In this document: one piece after another, positions 11,153 to 64,000 of the stretch
Layout of the letters: each line of letters opens with the position of its first letter
How positions within the stretch are numbered: position 1 is the stretch's first letter
Origin: Phaeosaccion multiseriatum
Taxonomy: Eukaryota; Ochrophyta, other classes
Reading direction: 5' to 3'
DNA: 64,000 nt
NCBI GenBank assembly: GCA_965112735.1
Contig: OZ218954.1
Span: 2,976,001-3,040,000 of the forward strand
Translations under genes and position numbers: made by a program
The notes under the pieces: generated by a model
Told to the model about the DNA's origin: nothing
Databases searched by the model: none
Seen by the model: only the letters and a program-made list of their open reading frames with translations

Positions 11153-11645
11153 CTCTCCCATGTCAACAAGACGAGACCCATCCCGAGAGCTACTCCCATG
11201 TCAACAAGAAGAGACAGTCCCGAGAGCTTACTCCCATGTCAACAAGAAGAGACAGTCCCGAGAGCTTACTCCCATGTCAACAAGAAGAGACAGTCCCGAG
11301 AGCTACTCCCATGTCAACAAGAAGAGACAGTCCCGAGAGCTTACTCCCATGTCAACAAGAAGAGACAGTCCCGAGAGCTTACTCCCATGTCAACAAGAAG
11401 AGACAGTCCCGAGAGCTTACTCCCATGTCAACAAGAAGAGACAGTCCCGAGAGCTTACTCCCATGTCAACAAGAAGAGACAGTCCCGAGAGCTTACTCCC
11501 ATGTCAACAAGAAGAGACAGTCCCGAGAGCTTACTCCCATGTCAACAAGAAGAGACAGTCCCGAGAGCTACTCCCATGTCAACAAGAAGAAACAGTCCCC
11601 AGAGCTTACTCCCATGTCAACAAGAAGAGACAAAATCCCGAATGT
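11153..11645. repeat. 38/39-bp minisatellite, 13 copies, 3' of the dynein gene
   Basis: The core 'TGTCAACAAG' recurs at 11161, 11199, 11237, 11276, 11312, 11350, 11389, 11427, 11464, 11502, 11540, 11577 and 11616. Units are 38 or 39 bp depending on one T in 'GAGCTTACTCCC'. The array ends five bases from the dynein stop codon, so it is probably in the dynein 3' UTR. It is free of stops in all three + frames, which creates long but meaningless ORFs. Confidence 0.95.
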
Positions 11646-11649
11646 TATG

Positions 11650-60121
<48,472 letters not shown>

Positions 60122-60477
60122 TTCACTTGGGTTTATTTGCTTTGCCAAGGAGACCAATAACTAAACCAACTATGGCATCCTCTTCCTCTCCCTCTCGCTC
60201 TTTCTCTCCCCCTCTCTCCCTCTCTCTTAAGGCTATCCTCAGCACCACATCGCCGCACACCTTCTTCTCCTCATACTGCTGCTGCTGTGAGAATCCCCCC
60301 CTTCGTTTTCCCCCTGCTTGGATTTTCCAAGACAAACTGTTACGGTGTTATGAAACGGAAACTCACATCAAGGCGTATGGGCAGGATTTGTTGTGACACG
60401 ATTTGGATGAGGTGGTGTTGCTTCTCCTCCATTCCCCTCCACCCTCTCTTGTCTGTCTTGCCCCACCCCCGTGAAGG
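60122..60477. promoter_or_regulatory. Divergent intergenic region between dynein and GST-like genes
   Basis: The two start codons (60121 minus, 60478 plus) are head to head and 356 bp apart, so both promoters and 5' UTRs must lie here unless upstream non-coding exons exist. It contains CT-rich tracts (60181-60230, 60418-60460) and one CCAAT pentamer (60155-60159); no TATA box is evident. The assignment rests on position. Confidence 0.6.
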
Positions 60478-63400
60478 ATGAAGGTAACTTGCGCTTGTGC
60501 TCTGGTGGCAGTGGGTGGGCTGAAGGCAGCGCAGGCCTTCGCGCCGCCGACTGCGCTGGTCACGGCAGCAGGAAAGGCGCCAAATTCTCTCCGAGGAGCA
60601 TCATCATCCTCTTCATTGCGCATGGCTGCCCCAAAGAAGCTGTCCAAACCAGAGGGCTTCGTTGCCCCCGGTGAGCCATAGTAGGTTGGCTCTGCAACGG
60701 AGTGAAGAAGCCATGGCGGAGAGAATTTTGATGACATTCCAGTGCTCGCACGTCTGACAGTTGTGCAATACCACCCACCCCCTCCTCCTGCCAGAGCCGA
60801 AGCCGCTGAGCGTGACCCGACTCGGAGATGTCCCTATGCTGCTCTCGGGTGGGCTATCCACCGTTCTGAGGGGAGCCACGGGCGTGTTCGTTGTGGGGTG
60901 GAAGCCTAACTTTGGAGAGGCGGTGAGTGAGCGTGTGTGGTGTAGAGGTGGTGGAGGAAGGAACTCAACCCAAGTGGAAGGAATTTGCGCCGTGAGCAGC
61001 TCCTCGTTACATCTCTCGTTTGGTGCTCTCCCGTCGATGCGCCGTCCGCCTCTGCCTCTCGCTCTCTCTCTCCCTGTTCATCTGTTGCTTCTCTCGTCAC
61101 TCCTCTGTCTCTCTTTGTGCATCTTGCCACACTTATCGTTTTGTCTCTCTCCCGTCGATACGCCTCGTTTCTGAGTTTCTCTCTCTCTTATCTCTCTCTT
61201 TCTGCTCGCACCTCTCTTCCTTTCTCTCTCCCTCTCCATCTCCTCTCCCTCTCTCCTGTCCTCTCTCTCCCATCAGGGGGAGGGAGAATACGCTCTGAAG
61301 GTAGGCCCCTTGAGTGTGAAGGACACCGTTGCGGACATCTCGGCTTGGAAACGACCGAAGAAGACTCTTGTGATGTACGATTATGAGGGCAGTCCCTTCT
61401 GTCGTAAGGTGAGCTCTTAGCCCATCACCGTCAATCATATGATTGTCGCTCTTAGCACACCACCGTCAATCATATGATTGCAGCTCTGAGCCCACCACCG
61501 TCAATCAAATGATTGTGGCGGTGAAGGGGGGGGGGAGGCAGGGGTTGAGTAACTATGCCTCGGTTGGTCATGTCGTCATCAAGACCTTTCAAGTGCACTC
61601 GTCAGACTGTCTTACATATCTGCACGTCCTCCCCTCCCCTTCATATGTGTATTGCTCAGGTCCGGGAAGCCATTTGCATGCTTGACTTGGACGTCGAGTA
61701 CAAACCCGCACCCCCCGGGGCCGACAAGGCCAGGGCAGAGCTGATGAAGATTGCAGGGAAGGTGCAGGTGAGGGCGACAGGACGGTACAGACGATGGACA
61801 TCTCTCTTCAAACGCACTCCCTCTGTCTCCATCGTAACCTCTCTCCTTGCTGTCTTCTACCCTGCCCTACCCTGCCCTATCTTACCCTATCTTACCTCCA
61901 CCGCACCCCACCCCCCCTTCCCCTCCCCTACCGCAGCTGCCCACCCTTGTTGACCCCAACAGGAAGAAGAGTGAGCAAGTACTTCTAGAGAGTGCCGACA
62001 TCATCACCTACCTATTCAATGAGTACGGGCCGGGGGAGGCCTCCATCCCCTGGATAGCCAAGGGAAAGAACAGCTTCAGCACGGACCTTTCCATCGCTGC
62101 CACCGCAGCGAGGTGAGCGAAGCGAAGGACGGAGGGAGGGGAGGGGAGGGGAGGGATGGAGGAAGGGCGGCAGGGGGAGAAGCGAAGGGACCGCTACTGC
62201 TACTGCTACTCCACCATCGTTGTCGCTCACCCCTCGAGGATTCAGCTCCGCCCTCGTCTAACCCTACATTTCTTCTTCGTCCTCCTCCTCCTCCTCCTCC
62301 TGTCCTCCTCCTCCTGCTGCTGCTGCTGCTCCTCCTGCTCCTGCTCCTCCTCCTCTCTGTTCTTTCGCATCCGAAGGGGGTTCGCAGGGGGCAAGCTCAG
62401 CCCGGACGCGGATGAGGCCAACTTCACCCGCAAGCCCTTGGAGGTTTGGGGATACGAGGGCAGTCCATTTGTGAGGCCCGTCAGAGAGACACTCACCGCA
62501 CTAGGCCTCCCTCACAAGGTTCGATCAGGCCGAGGCATATGGGGATGGGGTGGGGCACACGTGGGTGGGCTGCGGGGCCGCGGTGCCATTGGGCTATGGA
62601 AGGGATGCTACAACTTGCTGCGCTTGTTGACGGCTCCCTTGGCCCGGGGGATGAGCCAGGAGGATGGCAGTGGATGGCAGGAGGAACAGAGCTGGGCTGA
62701 ATTGGGTCTTCTGTCGCAGCACCGGACTTGGGCGTGGTTGATGCAACGCACCTGATGGCGTCTCTCTCACTCTCTCTCTCTCTCTCTTCTCGCTCCCTCT
62801 CCCTCTCCCTCTCTCTCTCCTTGTCTTTCTGTCCATCATATCCCTTTTGTCTTTCTTTGTCTCTCTCTTCCTCTCCCCCCGCCTCTACCCTCCCTCTCTC
62901 TCCGTCTCTCTGCCTCTCCCTCCCTCGATCTTTCTGTGTGTCTCTGTCTGTGTGTGTCGTTTGTGTCCGATTGGATGGTAGCAGATGGTCTACGCGGCGC
63001 GTGGTTCTCAGAAGCGGGACCTTCTGGTGCAAGAGACGGGCCGCTTCCAAGTGCCCTACCTCAAGGACCCCAATACCGGAGTGGCCCTGTTTGAGAGCCC
63101 GGAGATCGTTGGTGAGTAGCGAGTAGAGTGTGTTGTCGATGAGGAGAAGGAGGAGGAGCAGCAGGAGGAGGAGCAGGAGGAAGAGGAGGAGGAGGAGGAG
63201 GAGGAGGAGGAGGAGGAGGAGGAGGAGGAGGAGGAGGAGGAGGAGGAGGAGGAAGAGGAGGAGGAGGAGGAGGAGGAGGAGGAGGAGGAGGAGGAGGAGG
63301 AGGAGGAGGAGGGGGAGGAGGAGGAGGGGGAGGAGCAATGCTCTCTCTCATTCGTACCCCCCCGGTATCGTCGGTGTACCTCTGCTCGCCCTTTGATCCT

Positions 63401-63648
63401 CCTTCTCTCCTAGCCCTCCCCCCATCTGTCCATCGGCATTTACTGTCTCTCTCCCTCTCGCCCTCTGTCTCTCCCCCTTCCCCCCCCCCCTCTCTCTCTC
63501 TCCCTCTTCCCCCTCTCTCTCCCTCTCTCTCCCTCTCTGTCCCTCTCTCTCTCTCTCCCCCTCTCTCTCCCTCTCTCTCGCACGCTATCCCTCTGTCGCT
63601 TCCATCTCTCCCTCTCTCCATCCCTCCACTCGCTCTCTGTTCATCACG

Positions 63649-63703
<55 letters not shown>

Positions 63704-63778
63704 CTCACTCTCTTATGGCTCTCGTCTGTCTCGTGTCCCGAAGAATACCTCAACAACGTGTACAGCACAAAGGCTTAA
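60478..63778 (+). CDS. Plastid-targeted tandem GST-N/thioredoxin-fold protein
   Basis: Eight exons: 60478-60670, 60795-60922, 61277-61408, 61660-61767, 61937-62112, 62377-62518, 62985-63111 and 63744-63778. All introns are GT-AG, and phase is consistent over 346 codons. The N-terminus MKVTCACALVAVGGLKAAQA is a signal peptide and FAPPTAL right after the predicted cleavage site is the ASAFAP-like motif of heterokont/cryptophyte plastid proteins. Two related folds follow. The first has MYDYEGSPFCRKVREAICML and ends LPTLVDPN ... ESADIITYLFNEYG; the second has VWGYEGSPFVRPVRETLTAL and ends FQVPYLKDPNTG ... LFESPEIV. This is the GST N-terminal domain family with two tandem folds, as in plant and cyanobacterial plastid proteins of unclear substrate. 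The likely redox Cys is present in fold one and replaced by Val in fold two. Intron 7 carries GGA, CT and CA repeats. Confidence 0.93.
63140..63335. repeat. (GGA)n array, GST-like gene intron 7
   Basis: About 195 bp of GGA; here the purine strand is the RNA sense, unlike most dynein introns. Confidence 0.95.
63654..63702. repeat. (CA)n array, GST-like gene intron 7
   Basis: CA dinucleotides about 40 bp upstream of the last exon, preceded by a CT-rich stretch (63430-63640). Confidence 0.93.
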
Positions 63779-64000
63779 AGTGCTTGCTTATCGCATTGGA
63801 AACGACACGTGCCACACAAAGGAAGCAGTGCTTCCTCTACTGCGAGGTGTGTGGCTTGAATGTATGGACCAACGAGCGACGCCGACGTATGGGCCGACGT
63901 CTTGGCGTACACGGGATGTGCTCTGTGTGTCATGGCTGTGATGACGGCGACTTTTGCCTGCTTCATGCCTCTTGCCTCTTGCTGCGTGGCTTGTGGAGAG
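63779..64000. other. Downstream of the GST-like gene, no gene seen
   Basis: Presumed 3' UTR and flank. No canonical AATAAA signal and no recognisable open frame are seen. Confidence 0.5.

Noticed and set aside
60363-60879. Minus ORFs opposite the first exons of the GST-like gene
   Set aside because: Antisense shadows; the + strand gives a signal peptide, transit motif and consistent splicing.

Overview
The window is nuclear DNA from an intron-rich, GC-rich eukaryote, most likely a flagellated alga with a red-lineage secondary plastid (stramenopile-like). Three things support this. There is an axonemal outer-arm dynein heavy chain. It and a second gene are split by many GT-AG introns. That second gene encodes a protein with a signal peptide followed by an 'AQA|FAPP' transit-peptide motif, the ASAFAP-type address of heterokont and cryptophyte plastids. 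The species cannot be fixed from the sequence.

Layout: (1) 402-11009 is a tandem segmental duplication with a unit of about 5.0 kb: two full units and a truncated third. Each full unit carries one long ankyrin-repeat ORF on the + strand (3165-5180, 17 repeats; 8198-10105, 16 repeats). (2) 11153-11645 is a 13-copy 38/39-bp minisatellite that directly abuts the end of the next gene. (3) 11650-60121, minus strand, is one giant gene of at least 87 exons. It encodes a kelch/IPT/filamin-type (alpha, ODA11-like) outer-arm dynein heavy chain of about 4,675 residues. I traced exon by exon, with consistent splice phase, the kelch propeller, IPT and filamin domains, tail, linker, AAA1-AAA6, stalk with microtubule-binding domain, and C-terminal domain. 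The one gap is a short piece of the IPT domain next to a telomere-like TAGGG array. (4) 60122-60477 is a 356-bp divergent promoter region. (5) 60478-63778, plus strand, is an 8-exon gene for a 346-residue plastid-targeted protein with two GST-N/thioredoxin-like folds.

The dynein gene spans 48.5 kb but only about 14.0 kb is coding. The remaining 71% is introns packed with simple repeats: GGGA, GGA, TGAG, GACA, TG, CCCTA and several minisatellites. Most of the long purine-rich arrays are oriented so that the pre-mRNA is pyrimidine-rich, while GGA-type runs inside exons encode poly-glycine. Three short motifs recur in many unrelated introns: CTGTATCACCAAC, GTCCTGACACC and GATGGCAGTGGATGG. The first sits at splice sites and points the opposite way at 5' and 3' intron ends. 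Together with frequent AG|GT exon junctions this suggests introner-like intron spread, and I consider it the most interesting signal in the window. No RNA genes, CRISPR arrays or recognisable transposase or reverse transcriptase genes were seen. Most long open frames across the repeats are artefacts of stop-free repeat translation.
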